This document shows, piece by piece, positions 11,589 to 22,300 of a stretch of DNA of 64,000 nt. Below the pieces are notes generated by a model. The model was not told where the DNA came from, searched no databases, and saw nothing but the letters and a program-made list of their open reading frames with translations. The DNA lies in contig NZ_FORX01000024.1 in assembly GCF_900114115.1 (NCBI RefSeq), forward strand, positions 1 to 64,000, written 5' to 3'. This DNA comes from Desulfomicrobium apsheronum (GTDB taxonomy: Bacteria > Desulfobacterota > Desulfovibrionia > Desulfovibrionales > Desulfomicrobiaceae). Numbering within the stretch: position 1 is the first letter of the stretch; each line of letters opens with the position of its first letter. The translations under genes were made by a program, and so were the position numbers.

Positions 11589-13274
11589 ATGAACATGAAT
11601 ATCAGAAACAAGCTCGTTATCATCGTATTTTCCATGTGGATTTTAGGGTCTGTTTTGCTTGTCTTGCTCTCCTATCATACTGCAAGCAATCAGCAGATTG
11701 AAAGTATTCGCGCCAGGGTTCGTGACTATGCTGCACTTGGTGTCATGAGCATTCCTGTTGAAGATCATGTATTATTGAAAAATTCAGAAGATGAAGGTTC
11801 AGATTCATACGCGAGTGTAGTTGAAGCATTGCGCCGAATTCGAGACAATAGTTCTGGTCTCCACTTTGTGTACACGGTACGCAAGGGGGAAAACGGCGAA
11901 GTGATCTTTGTCGGTGATGCGGAGGAGAGCGAGGAGGATAAATCCCATATCGGAGAGGTTTACGAAGACGTTTCGCCACTGATGAAAAAGGCCGTGATGG
12001 GAGGGCTGCCCGGTCCAGCCGTGGAGAACGAATTCTACGAGGATCAATGGGGTACGTTTCTGAGCGCTTACGCTCCCATATTCACGGCTGACGGGCAAAT
12101 GGACGGAGTGCTGGGAGTGGACATCTCCTTGGAGGACGTCAATATCATGTCCCGCGCCTTGCTGGGACGCATGGGCCTGTCTTTCACGGTCATCACCGCC
12201 ATCATGATACCAGCCATCCTCCTTTTTTCACGAGGCATGGTCCGGCCGATCAAGACTTGCGTGGCCTTCACCGACCATTTGGCCCATGGTGATTTTTCCC
12301 GCGAAGTGCCAGAAGAATTGCGGCGACGAGGCGACGAACTGGGCGATCTGGCGCGTTCGTATCAGACCATGATCGGTAACAATCGTAACCTTATCCAGAG
12401 TCTGAACGTCGGAATACAGACGGTCTCGGCTTCAGTCGAGAGTCTCACGGCCTTTAGCGAAAAATCGAGCCACAGCGTTCACACCCTCGCGGAAAAAAGC
12501 TCCACCGCAACGGCGGCGGCCGATGAGTTGAGCAAGGATACCGTTGCCGTGGCAGGCAGCATGCAACAAACCTCCGCGAATCTGGACAGTGTGGCGGCGG
12601 CTACGGAAGAGATGACTTCCACCATAGCCGAGATCGCGGAAAATACAGAGCACGCCCGCACTACCACGGATCAGTTTTCGCGCCAGGTAGAAAGCTTCGC
12701 CACCCTGTTACACGATCTAGGCGCTTCGGCCCAGGACATAGGCAAGGTCACCGAAGCCATCTCCGGCATATCTTCCCAAACCAATCTTCTGGCCCTGAAC
12801 GCGACCATTGAAGCCGCCCGGGCCGGTGAAGCCGGGCGTGGATTCGCCGTGGTTGCCAACGAAATCAAGGAACTGGCCAAGCAGACCGCCGAAGCCACCG
12901 ACGACATCAGGATCAAGATTGGCGGTATTCAGAATGTGGCGGGAAACGCCGTTCAGGACATGGACGAAATCGTTCTGGCCATTCGCGAACTCAGTACATT
13001 CGTGTCCACCATTGCGGCCGCCATCGAACAGCAGTCCGCCGTGACCCGCGAACTGGCCGCCAACATCTCCGAGGCCACAGGCGGCGTGCAGGATACCAAC
13101 GCCCTGGCGTCGGAAATGTCCCAGGCATCCGAAAGAATCGCGGCTGACATCGCCGGGGTGGATGCCGTGGCCGTCGTCATACGTTCCGGTTGCCTGGAGT
13201 TGCAGAATAACGTCGGGGATCTCTCCACGCTGGCCGGACAGTTGCAGGCTCTGATGGGGCGTTTCAAGGCTTGA
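11589..13274 (+). CDS. Methyl-accepting chemotaxis protein
   Basis: A chemoreceptor of about 561 residues. Transmembrane helix 1 begins close to the start ([19 protein letters not shown]), followed by a ~170-residue periplasmic Cache-like sensor ([11 protein letters not shown], then [24 protein letters not shown]), helix 2 ([15 protein letters not shown]), a HAMP domain, and a cytoplasmic signalling hairpin with the hallmark [20 protein letters not shown] and [15 protein letters not shown]. The start is uncertain: an in-frame ATG at 11529 would add 20 residues, and neither has a clear Shine-Dalgarno; I prefer the one that places helix 1 at the N-terminus. No C-terminal CheR-tether pentapeptide is visible. 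The ligand is unknown. Confidence 0.92.
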   Translation: MNMNIRNKLVIIVFSMWILGSVLLVLLSYHTASNQQIESIRARVRDYAALGVMSIPVEDHVLLKNSEDEGSDSYASVVEALRRIRDNSSGLHFVYTVRKGENGEVIFVGDAEESEEDKSHIGEVYEDVSPLMKKAVMGGLPGPAVENEFYEDQWGTFLSAYAPIFTADGQMDGVLGVDISLEDVNIMSRALLGRMGLSFTVITAIMIPAILLFSRGMVRPIKTCVAFTDHLAHGDFSREVPEELRRRGDELGDLARSYQTMIGNNRNLIQSLNVGIQTVSASVESLTAFSEKSSHSVHTLAEKSSTATAAADELSKDTVAVAGSMQQTSANLDSVAAATEEMTSTIAEIAENTEHARTTTDQFSRQVESFATLLHDLGASAQDIGKVTEAISGISSQTNLLALNATIEAARAGEAGRGFAVVANEIKELAKQTAEATDDIRIKIGGIQNVAGNAVQDMDEIVLAIRELSTFVSTIAAAIEQQSAVTRELAANISEATGGVQDTNALASEMSQASERIAADIAGVDAVAVVIRSGCLELQNNVGDLSTLAGQLQALMGRFKA

Positions 13275-13349
13275 GAACAGGGGGGGATGGACTCCCTTAA
13301 GGATGACGGACACGGCGTGCGAGGTGGACCGCGCCTCTTCTTCCGCAAG

Positions 13350-13389
13350 AAAAAAGAGCCGGGGCGGTCATTCGCCCCGGCTCTTTTTT
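13350..13389. terminator. Bidirectional terminator between convergent genes
   Basis: AAAAAAGAGCCGGGGCG and its exact complement face each other across 6 bases, giving a T-run on both strands. It separates the MCP gene from the convergent Tim44-like gene. Confidence 0.93.
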
Positions 13390-13393
13390 CGCC

Positions 13394-14278
13394 TTACACT
13401 TCAAGCTGCTGTATCCCTTCCAGCGTCCACTGCGCGGAGGCCGAGCTTTCGTCGCGGCGGATGTGCCACATCTCGCGGATTTGTTCCGAAGGCGCGCCCG
13501 GGCCGTCTTCGCGGAGCAGGGCGTCGAAGAGGACGCTGATTACGGTTTCCTGGCCTTCGGTGCGGGATTCCAGGATGCGCGCGTCGACCATCAGGATTTC
13601 CGTGCGGCCCGGGGTGGGGTCGTCCGTGGCCTGGCGGGCGATTTCCGCGTGCACCTCGGGGCTTGTGAACTGGCGGATGTCGTCGATGTCGCGGCGGTCC
13701 CAGGAACCTTGCAGGCGGACGTAGAGGGCCTTGGCGCCCGACAGGAATTCCTGCTCGTCAATATCCTTCGGCAGCACGGGGGCTTGCTGGGCCTGGGGCT
13801 CCAGGCGCTGGCCCCAGCCGCCGCCGGATGCCGTCGTGTGCTCGGTCCCGGCCCCCTGGAAGGCGTACGGGGCGGAGTTTGCCGTGGCGGCGCGTCTCGA
13901 TCTGATGAACTTGAAGAGCAGGAAGCCGCCTGCGGCCAGGAGCAGCATGTCGAGCATGCCGGGGCCGGCGAAGCCGCCGCCGAAGAGCATGGAACCGAGC
14001 AGTCCGCCCATCAGCAGGCCGCCGAACATGCCTCCGAGGCCGCCGAAACGCGAAGGCGAGGCGGGCGTGGCCTGCTGCGTCATGCCGGGGCTTTTATCCG
14101 CTGGTTTCGCGTAGCTCTTGTTGTACGAGGACTTGCTGCCGAAGGAGCCGCCTCCGCCCATTCGTTTGGCATCCGCAATGTCGGGCCAGGCGAAGCAGAG
14201 TGCCAGGGCGAAGAGGGGAAAAAAGAGATAGGCCAGGGGGAAAGGCAGGGCAGCGGCGCTGCTGGAATTGCTGTTCAT
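13394..14278 (-). CDS. Tim44-like domain membrane protein
   Basis: A 294-residue protein. An N-terminal hydrophobic segment (about residues 10-30) ends near ADAKRMGGGGSFGSK, followed by a glycine-rich stretch, a second membrane segment (MLLLAAGGFLLFKFIRSRR), and a C-terminal Tim44-like domain (about 150-294) with LYVRLQGSWDRRDIDDIRQFTSPEV. The start was set at the ATG with GGAGG 5 bp upstream; a longer frame would read into the leader RNA. Bacterial members of this family are inner-membrane proteins of poorly known role. The gene sits directly behind a manganese-type riboswitch and terminator, which suggests control by Mn2+ and a job in metal or envelope homeostasis; that role is inference. 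Confidence 0.82.
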   Translation of the reverse strand: MNSNSSSAAALPFPLAYLFFPLFALALCFAWPDIADAKRMGGGGSFGSKSSYNKSYAKPADKSPGMTQQATPASPSRFGGLGGMFGGLLMGGLLGSMLFGGGFAGPGMLDMLLLAAGGFLLFKFIRSRRAATANSAPYAFQGAGTEHTTASGGGWGQRLEPQAQQAPVLPKDIDEQEFLSGAKALYVRLQGSWDRRDIDDIRQFTSPEVHAEIARQATDDPTPGRTEILMVDARILESRTEGQETVISVLFDALLREDGPGAPSEQIREMWHIRRDESSASAQWTLEGIQQLEV

Positions 14279-14306
14279 GGAACCTCCGGGGTTTGGCTGG
14301 AGGTCC

Positions 14307-14344
14307 AAAAAAAGACCTCCAGCATGTTTGTCATGCTGAAGGTC
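14307..14344 (-). terminator. Riboswitch-controlled intrinsic terminator
   Basis: On the minus strand GACCTTCAGCATG pairs with CATGCTGGAGGTC across ACAAA and is followed by seven T residues, 28 bp before the Tim44-like ATG. The 5' arm of this hairpin overlaps the last strand of the riboswitch P1 helix, so only one of the two can form. The 3' arm can instead pair with GGACCTCCAGC just downstream (14291-14306), a second competing hairpin. Confidence 0.85.
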
Positions 14345-14433
14345 TGGCTCATCGGTGGAAACCGACGACAGGGCCAAGCGCGTGAGCGCCAGTATTGTTG
14401 ACCTTGCCTCGTGGAGCTACTCCCCTTCAAGGT
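14338..14433 (-). promoter_or_regulatory. yybP-ykoY family riboswitch (Mn2+ sensing)
   Basis: The minus-strand leader carries both conserved blocks of the yybP-ykoY motif: TGAAGGGGAGTAGC near the 5' end and GAGCCAGACCTTCA at the 3' end, which pair through TGAAGG/CCTTCA to form P1, with two stem arms between. This class is known to bind Mn2+ and usually controls Mn exporters or TerC/MntP-type proteins. Because ligand-stabilised P1 would withhold CCTTCA from the terminator hairpin that follows, the arrangement predicts an on-switch: transcription of the Tim44-like gene continues when Mn2+ is high. Assigned by eye, without a covariance search. Confidence 0.8.
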
Positions 14434-14436
14434 TGG

Positions 14437-14466
14437 TAGCTAGGGTTGTTACGGTCCGTTTGTCAA
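14437..14466 (-). promoter_or_regulatory. Sigma-70-type promoter of the riboswitch leader
   Basis: On the minus strand a perfect TTGACA (14461-14466) is followed after about 18 bp by a weak -10 (TAGCTA), placing the start a few bases before the riboswitch. The -10 is poor, so the exact start is uncertain. Confidence 0.5.
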
Positions 14467-14573
14467 GAATTTTCGGACAGAAATAATCCGAAATCATTGT
14501 CCCGAGGTCGTGGCGGTGAGGTGCGCCCTCTCTGAAAATCCGCCAAAACAGGCTCTTTCGTCGCGACCTTGCG

Positions 14574-15308
14574 TTACGGCGCACGTTCCGTGCGAGGATG
14601 ATCCCCTTCGTTTGTCGTGTCTTTGCAGAGGGTGCGCGCGCTTTTGACCAGTTCCCGGAACAGGCCGCGCTGGCTGCCCAGATAGAGCAGGAATTCGGGA
14701 TGCCATTGCACGCCGACCAGAAAGCATTGGGACGGATCTTCCACGGCCTGCACGATTCCGTCGAGGTCGCGACCGGTCACCAGAAGGCCCGTGCCCACGC
14801 GGTCGATGCCCTGGTTGTGCAGGCTGTTGATGCGCGAACATCCACGTCCGAGCAGTCTGGCCACCACGCTTTGCGCGATGGTCGGATCCTGTGGGACGCA
14901 CAGGGTCTTGAGCGGCAACAGGGTCCGGCGGTGGGAGGTTTTGTGGCGCAGGAAGCGCAGGTCCTGAAACAGCGATCCGCCCCGGCAGACGTTGAGCAAT
15001 TGCGCTCCGCGACAAATGCCGAGCAGGGGAAGCCCGCGCCTCAGCGCGTCACGGATCACTGCGGTTTCCAGCGCGTCGCGTGCGGTGTCGTAGTTGGGCT
15101 CGACCTCCGGTTCGGCGGCATAGAGCACCGGCTCGATGTCATGACCGCCGGTGACCACCACGCCATGATACTCGTGGCGGCGTTCTTCGTCCCCCGGACG
15201 CAATTGAAGCGGGCGTCCGCCGTACAGACGAATCGCCAGGGCCGCCAGGGTTCGGGGACCAACGGCGCCGCGCCGTGGACCCGTGATGGCGATCATCGGC
15301 CCAGCCAT
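14574..15308 (-). CDS. Class I glutamine amidotransferase, gamma-glutamyl hydrolase (C26/PuuD-like)
   Basis: A 244-residue class I amidotransferase of the peptidase C26 type. The nucleophile elbow GICRGAQLLN contains Cys99, VTGGHDIEP is the family oxyanion loop, and VQWHPEFL supplies the catalytic His with the adjacent Glu. Relatives hydrolyse gamma-glutamyl amides such as gamma-Glu-GABA. Its start overlaps the end of the amidoligase gene upstream by 16 bp, so the two are translated together. This pairing, a ligase making gamma-glutamyl amide bonds and a hydrolase cutting them, is known for amidoligase loci. The real substrate is unknown. Confidence 0.85.
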   Translation of the reverse strand: MAGPMIAITGPRRGAVGPRTLAALAIRLYGGRPLQLRPGDEERRHEYHGVVVTGGHDIEPVLYAAEPEVEPNYDTARDALETAVIRDALRRGLPLLGICRGAQLLNVCRGGSLFQDLRFLRHKTSHRRTLLPLKTLCVPQDPTIAQSVVARLLGRGCSRINSLHNQGIDRVGTGLLVTGRDLDGIVQAVEDPSQCFLVGVQWHPEFLLYLGSQRGLFRELVKSARTLCKDTTNEGDHPRTERAP

Positions 15309-16291
15309 TCTCTTTCCACGGTCGCGGGCCAGTCGCCGAAGAGGCGCTGGAGCGGGTCATCGAGATATTCGAGATAGGCGGCGCAGCAGGCTTCAAGGCG
15401 CTGGTTATCGGCGGCCAGGCGCTCGACCTCCACCCAGTCGTTCCAGGCGACATAAAGCCCCCATTCGGGCTTGTGGATGTCGCAATCCGGCAACCGGTAA
15501 TGAAAGGTGGGGCGGGCCTTGATCAGCACGTCGTCGGCCTTGGCGCGGACGCGTTTTTCGTCGAGAAACATGAACAGCGGCAGCATGTCGAGGGCGCGGT
15601 TTCGAGTCGGGTTGTAGGCGAGATAGTCGTCGATCAGGGTCGCAAGGCCGGGCAGGTAGTCTGCCGCGATGACCTTTTCGACATATCCTGCGGGGAACGG
15701 GTTGACGTAGCTGGTTACACGGCGCGAGAGGTCGATGTCGGCGCGCTCGAACAACCAGTCGTAAAGGCACAGAAAGGCCTTGAGGCTTGCCGTTATCAGT
15801 TCGGGTTCAAAGCTGGGCAGTTCGGGATTGAACTGCATGCCAAAAGCGTTGACGATGCTGTCGGATGTGCCCTTGGCGCCCGCTGCACGCAAACGCACGA
15901 TGAGCGCTTCGACCTCGTGCAGCCTGGTCAGGGGGAGCGGCGGGCTGATGATTTCAAGCGGCACGAGCAATTCGGCTGCCCACGCCAGGACGTCCTCGGC
16001 GGTGCGGCCGAAATCCACAACTGGAGCGCCTGCCATGTGGGGCTCGCGGCCGAGTTTTTTGAGCAGGTCGAAATCGAGTTCGACCACCCAGTCACCGGCC
16101 GCATCACCCGTCAGAAGGCGCTCGTAACGCCCCGTGGCTTCCATCCGCAGCCCAAGGAATTCCGCCACGCATCCGGCCAGCGCATCAAGTTCGAGTCCGC
16201 TGATCTCCAGCTCGACCCCGACCCGGCGCATCTGTCCCTCGGCGTTTTTCAGCCATGGCGGCTGTTTGAGTTTGTGCTTTTCGTCATGCAT
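15293..16291 (-). CDS. Putative amidoligase (glutamine-synthetase-fold/COOH-NH2 ligase)
   Basis: A 332-residue member of the amidoligase_2 family, a branch of the COOH-NH2 ligases that joins a carboxylate to an amine with ATP. The start RRVGVELEISGLE matches the family opening with its metal-binding Glu pair. Also visible are WVVELDFDLLKKLG, PLEIISPPLPL with another acidic ligand, and SIVNAFGMQFNPELP. It overlaps the C26 amidotransferase gene by 16 bp and follows the hybrid kinase gene by only 23 bp on the same strand. Loci of this type are thought to make or cut unusual peptide-like bonds on small molecules or cell-wall parts; that is family knowledge, not seen here. Confidence 0.8.
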   Translation of the reverse strand: MHDEKHKLKQPPWLKNAEGQMRRVGVELEISGLELDALAGCVAEFLGLRMEATGRYERLLTGDAAGDWVVELDFDLLKKLGREPHMAGAPVVDFGRTAEDVLAWAAELLVPLEIISPPLPLTRLHEVEALIVRLRAAGAKGTSDSIVNAFGMQFNPELPSFEPELITASLKAFLCLYDWLFERADIDLSRRVTSYVNPFPAGYVEKVIAADYLPGLATLIDDYLAYNPTRNRALDMLPLFMFLDEKRVRAKADDVLIKARPTFHYRLPDCDIHKPEWGLYVAWNDWVEVERLAADNQRLEACCAAYLEYLDDPLQRLFGDWPATVEREWLGR

Positions 16292-16314
16292 TCATGATCC
16301 TTCCCAGGCGTATG

Positions 16315-19300
16315 TTATCCTTTTTTTGTCATGAAGCGCCGTATCGCCTCCGCAAGCTGGTTGGTCTGCGTCGGCTTGCTGATGTAGTCGTTCATCCCGG
16401 CGGCCAGGAATTTTTCCTTGTCTCCTGAAAGCGCGTAGGCCGTCAGCGCGATGATCCACACGTCGGAACGTCCCTTGGGCTCCTTGATCTTGCGGATGTT
16501 TTCCGTTGCTTCCAGACCGCTCATCACAGGCATCTGGATATCCATGAAAACGCAGTCAAAGGAGTGGCGGCGCACGGCCTCGACCGCTTCTCGACCGTCC
16601 CCGACACATGTCACCTCATGGCCCATGCGCTTCAGCAGGGCTGCAACGGCCAATTGGCTCACGACTTCATCTTCGACGACCAGGATGGACAAGACCCTGT
16701 CACCGTCTGTCGTCTCGTGTCTTTTGCCGCTTTCCACAACACGGAACTGTCCGTCGATGGGCATCGGCAGATGGAGCATGATAGTCGTGCCCTGGCCGAC
16801 GGCGCTGTCCACGAAGATGTCGCCGCCCATGACGTGCATGAGCCGCTTGACGATGGCCAGTCCGAGTCCGGCACCCTGGAACTGGCGAGTGTAGGAAGTT
16901 TCGTTTTGAGTGAAGCGCTCGAAGACCAAATCGATCTTCTCGTCGGGGATGCCGATGCCGGTATCGCTGACGCTGATGTACAAATGGGCCTTGTCCGGGT
17001 CATCGCGGAACGACCGGGTCCATGCCTCCACACGGACCGAGCCTTCGGCGGTGAATTTGACGGCGTTGCCGACAAGGTTGAACAGGATCTGCCGGATGCG
17101 TGCTTCATCCCCGACCAGTCGTTCGAATGAACCGGTTTCGACCGAGGTGATGAGGTCGACCCTCTTATCCGCACAGGCCATGCTGAAGATATGGGACACG
17201 GAATCGAGGAGACCTTTGAGCTCGAAGGGTTCACTGGCCAGCGTGATCCAGCCCGCTTCCATGCGCGAGAAGTCCAGGATGTCGTTCAGAAGGGAAAGGA
17301 GCCTGCGGCTGGAGTCGAAGGCCATCTGGATGTATTTGTCCTGTTCCTCGGGACCGCCCCCAAGGCGCAGGAGCTGGAGCATGCCCAGCACTCCGTTGAG
17401 CGGCGTGCGGATTTCATGGCTCATGTTGGCCAGGAATTCAGATTTGGATCGGTTGGCGGATTCGGCAGCCTCCTTGGCGGCCAGTGTCGTGAGTTCGGCG
17501 TGTTTGCGGACTGTGATGTCCTCGCTGAAGCAGACGATGCCGCCAACCTCGCCGGAATCCCTGCGCCATGGCCTGATCTCCCAGCAGATCCACTGTGTGG
17601 AGCCGTCGGCGTGTTCAAAGAGGTCCTCGGCTGCGGACTCTACCGCGCCGGCCAGGCAACGACGATGGATTTCCTTCCAGTGTTCGGGAATGTCCGGAAA
17701 TATTTCGTAATGGCTTATGCCGATAAGGTTCCGGTCGCCGAGATTGTAGTCCTCTGCCCAGCGACGACTGACGGCGATGTAGCGCATCCGGGTATCGAAC
17801 ATTGCGATGGATGCGGGTGCGTACTCCACGAACAAGCGCAGTTGTTCCTCCCGTTCGGACAATACCCTGCGCATCCGGATTTTCTGCAGCGCTTCCGAAA
17901 CGGCTACCGCCAGGGATTCGGCGACCTCCTGGTCAAGAGGGTCGTAGCCTCCGGGTTTGTTGCCCAAACCGACCATGCCGATGACCTTGCTCCCGTGTTT
18001 GATCGGCACGCCCAGAAAAGATGTCAGCGGGGGGTGCCCGCCCGGGATGCCGCGCCAATCCGGGTGTTTCGAAGGATCGTTGGTCAGAACGGAGATTCCG
18101 TTGGTCATGACCGCGCGGTAGATTCCCCGAACGGGGAATTTCTTGGGCGGCAAGTTCCCCGTGGACTTCGCGGCCAGATACATGCTGCATTGTTCCCAGC
18201 CCGGATCGGTCATGGCGAATATTTCCAGCATCCCGGAACTGCCCAGCTCTCCCAAGAAGCCGAAGGAACTGTCCGTGAGCTTCTCCATGATTTTCAGGCA
18301 GGCTTTGCCGAAGTGTTCCTCGTTGGTGTTGGTCAAAGCGATGCGGAAGACCTGATTCACGGCCTCCTGCATTGCATTCGTGCGCTGTAAGCGCATCTGA
18401 GCCTTTTTGCGGTCCGTGATGTCCATTCCGTAAATATTGAAATAGTCTTTCCCTTTGATGGGCGTGATGTCCATGAACAGGATCCGCTCACCCACATTGA
18501 TTTCGAACTGGGTATGTGCGTCGCGCCGGAGGGGCATATCAATGTGTGCACGCAATGATTCCGGGACGCGATCACCCGTTTGAAGTCCGAACTGGCGCAG
18601 AAAGGCCTCGCTGGATCTGTTGGCATGGGTGATGCTCAGGTCCGGATCGATGCGCATGACCAGGGAGGGGTTTTCGGCCGGGAATTTGGCCCAGCTCTGG
18701 GCTTCCAATTCCGCCAGTTTGCGGTCCGTGATGTCACGGTTGCTGATGCGCCGGCCTAGGGGGGTGCCGTCCGGCGCAAAAATGTCCACGCAGTGGTGAC
18801 TGATCCAGATCACCCGGCCGTCGCGGTGGACAATCCGGAAATCGAGACTTTCGGACGACTTGTTTTTAGTCCTCTTTTTCTTCAAGTGGGCCTGGTACAG
18901 CTCTCTGTCTTCAGGGTGTACGATTTTCAGGATCAGATCCGCATCCGCCAGAAACTCTTCGGCGTTGTAACCGGTTATCCGCAGGCAGGCGGGGGAGACC
19001 CACAGCAAGCGTTCGTCAGCGGAGCGCCAGTATTCCCAGTCGAAGGTGTAGTCGGCCACGGTGCGAAGCATGATCTCGCTTTCCCGCAGTTGCCGCTCCA
19101 TCCGTTTGGACTCGCTGATGTCCAGGGCATAGGCCACGCGGGACACGGGGCGGCCGGATTCGTCCCTGAGGACGGTCAAATCCAGCAGGACCGGGAAGGT
19201 GCTGCCGTCCTTTCTCAGGTGTTCGGACTCGAACACGCCGTGGCCGTCTGTCTCGACGGTCCGGATCTGTTCCGGCAGAAGAGCGCGGGCTTCGGGCGAG

Positions 19301-22300
19301 AATAGATCGAACACGGGCAGAGCGACCAGCTCCTCGGGCAGAAAACCGCGTTGGCGGGCGAAGGACGGATTCACGGTCACAAGCGAGTTGTCATCTACTT
19401 TGGAGATGGCTATCCCGAATTCGGCGTTTTCGAAGACGTGCTGCCAGCGCCGGGCCTGGCTCTGAGCGCGTTTCAGGTCAGTGATGTCCAGAAACGTCCC
19501 TACGGCGCCGGACACGGCCCCCGTGAAATTACGCAATGGGGTTGCGTTGCCGAGAATGGTGCGGATTTCACCGTCGGCGAAGACCAGGTCCACCTCCTGG
19601 GAAATTACGACTTCGCCTTTTGCGGCACGCTGCATCGGCAATTCGTGCAGCTCCAATTTCCTGCCTTTGGACATGGTCTTATAGGAGACGCCCTCGAAGG
19701 TTTTGCTGGCATTGGTTCCGGGTTCCATGCGCAAAATCCGATAGCTGGCCTGATTGCCGATGATGGTTCTGGCCTCTGTGTCGCGGGTGATCCATATCGC
19801 AGCCGGGGCCTGTTCCATGATGGCTTCAAGTTCCATGGCACGCCGCTCAGATTCCATGCGAGCCAGATCCAGCTCCTGCGTACGTTTGGCCACCAGGGCT
19901 TCAAGTTCCTCATTGTTCAGCCGCAGCACCTGTTCCGCGGCTTTCAGCTTGCTGATGTCCGTGTAGGTCATGACCACGCCTTCCACATCACCCCGGATGT
20001 CGTAGTACGGGAAGACGCGCTTGAGGAAGTATCGTCCGCCTGCGTCTCGCAGTTCCCTATCCAGCTCCGTGCATGTGCGCCGGACCTCCCGGGCGTCATG
20101 GAGCAGGTTGTCATCGGCCACGCGGGACTTCACTTCGGAAATGAGGCGTCCCTGGTCCGCAACGGCAAGATGGAAGACTTCAGTGGCCTCCGGCGTCGCG
20201 CGCATGACGCGCAGCTCCCTGTCCAAAAAGACGGCGGGCAGCTTGGTGCTGCGCAGCAGGTTCTCCACGAAGCCGTGCGCGTGGGCGAGTTCCTCCACCT
20301 TGACCGAGAGTTCCTCATTCAAGGATTGCAGTTCTTCGCGCGAGGCGTCCATCTCCTCGTTGGAGGACTGCAGCTCCTCGTTCATGCTGATCAGTTCTTC
20401 GTTGGATGCGCGTAATTCCTCGTTGAGCTTTTCATACTCCTCGATGACTTTTTGCAGCTGCTCCTGTGTGGCCTGAAGTTCGTCCTCATACCGCAGCACA
20501 AGGCTGCTTTCGCTCAGACTTTGAGGGACGGCACAGTCGGGTCTGATTTCCCGGGTCTCGATTTCCTTGAAAATGACCAGCACGGAGAGCAGACGTCCCT
20601 TATCGTCCGTGACTGGATCGGCGCAGAGGTCCAGCCAACGGGAAGGATCGCCCTGCAGGCGTATCCCACTGGCCGTGCTCGGCTCCAGCGAAGAAAAAGC
20701 CTGGTTCAGGACGGAGCGCAGGTGCAGCCGCAGGTCCTTTCGTGCGAGCTTGAGAATGTTCAGGCTTGGTTCGCCCGAAGCCAGCGAAAGATAGGGTGTG
20801 GTGTCTCCGGTCAGGTGGAGGATGTGATATTCGGGGCTGACCAGGGCGGCGGCGGGGGAGTAGTGGCGGAGCAGGACTTCGCTGGCCGTTGTCGCCGGAC
20901 TTTTGATCCTCGGCGGGGAGAATTCAGGCAGGACTGGCAGCGACAGGGAGCGGCGCAGCATGACCGAACTGTTCACGTCCGGTCGTTCGGCGCCGGCACG
21001 GCTGCGGAATATCCTCCATTTCTTGTCGATGACTTCCAGGTGCAGGTTGGTGTTATCCACGTTTTCGGCGGATCCGAGGAAGAGAAAGCCCCCGGCGTGG
21101 AGGGCGTGCGCCATCAGGGACAGGGCCTTGGACTGCAGAGGGGGCGTGAGGTAGATCAGCAGGTTGCGGCATACCACCAGGTCGAGATGCAGAAAAGGCG
21201 GGTCCTGCAGCAGGTTGTGGTGCACGAAGACAATCCGTTCCCGAAGCCGGGGCTGGACCGTCCAGTCGCGGTTGCCGCTCAGGAAATGGCGCTCCAGGCG
21301 CTCCTTGGAGACATGCCGCAGCGCCTTGGCGGGGTAGGTCCCTTTTCGGGCCGTTTCGATGGATCGCTGGTCGATGTCGGTGGCGAAGATTTTCACTCCG
21401 CAGCGAATGTCCTCCTGCTGCATGTATTCGTCGAGGAGCATGGCGATGGAATATGCTTCTTCACCCGTGGAACAGCCGGCAACCCAGACACGTATGGTCT
21501 CGTCGTCGGATCTGTCCTCGAAAATCTTCGGCAGGACCTTCTCGCGAATCACCTCGAATGCATCTGGGTCGCGGAAGAAGGAAGTGACCCCGATGAACAT
21601 GGATTTGAAAAGTTCAAGTGATTCTTCAGGATTGTTTTCCAGTTCCCGCAGGTACTCGTCCAGGCTCGTCCGACCGGTCAGAAGCCGTCTCTTGTTGATA
21701 CGGCGGACAATGGTGCTATGCCTGTATCCGGAAAGATCCTGGCCGGTCTGTTGCTGTATGAGGTCGAAAATCTTTTTGATGTGGCACGGCTTTTCTGTCT
21801 GAGCCATGGGCATGCCGGCGAGTTCTGTGATCCGTGCGCCCAGTTCCTCAAGGGGCAGAACCGCGTCCACCACTCCTGTTTCCAGGACGCTTGAGGGCAT
21901 TCCCGGCTGGATGGCGGTCAATGGGTCCTGGACAAGCACCAGACCTTCGGCCTTGGAAACATGGACGGCTCCAATTGCGCCGTCGGACCCCGAGCCCGAC
22001 AGAATGACGCAGGCCGCGTTGCATCCCTGGTCACGCGCCAGGTTGTCGAGAAAACGGTCAATGATCCTGTAGCGCAGATCGTGTCCGGACGGCAGCAGCC
22101 TCAGCACGCCGTTCTCGATGCCCAATTCCCATCCGGACGGCACGGTGTAGATGGTGCCGGGCTGAAGAGGCGTGGTTTCTCCAATTTCTCGCACGGGCAG
22201 GGGAGTGAAGCTGGCCAGCACTTCCTGCATGTGGCTCTTCGTATCGGCGGGCTGGTGCGTGACAACCACGAGTGCCGCCCGGAGCGTTGCAGGGATATGA

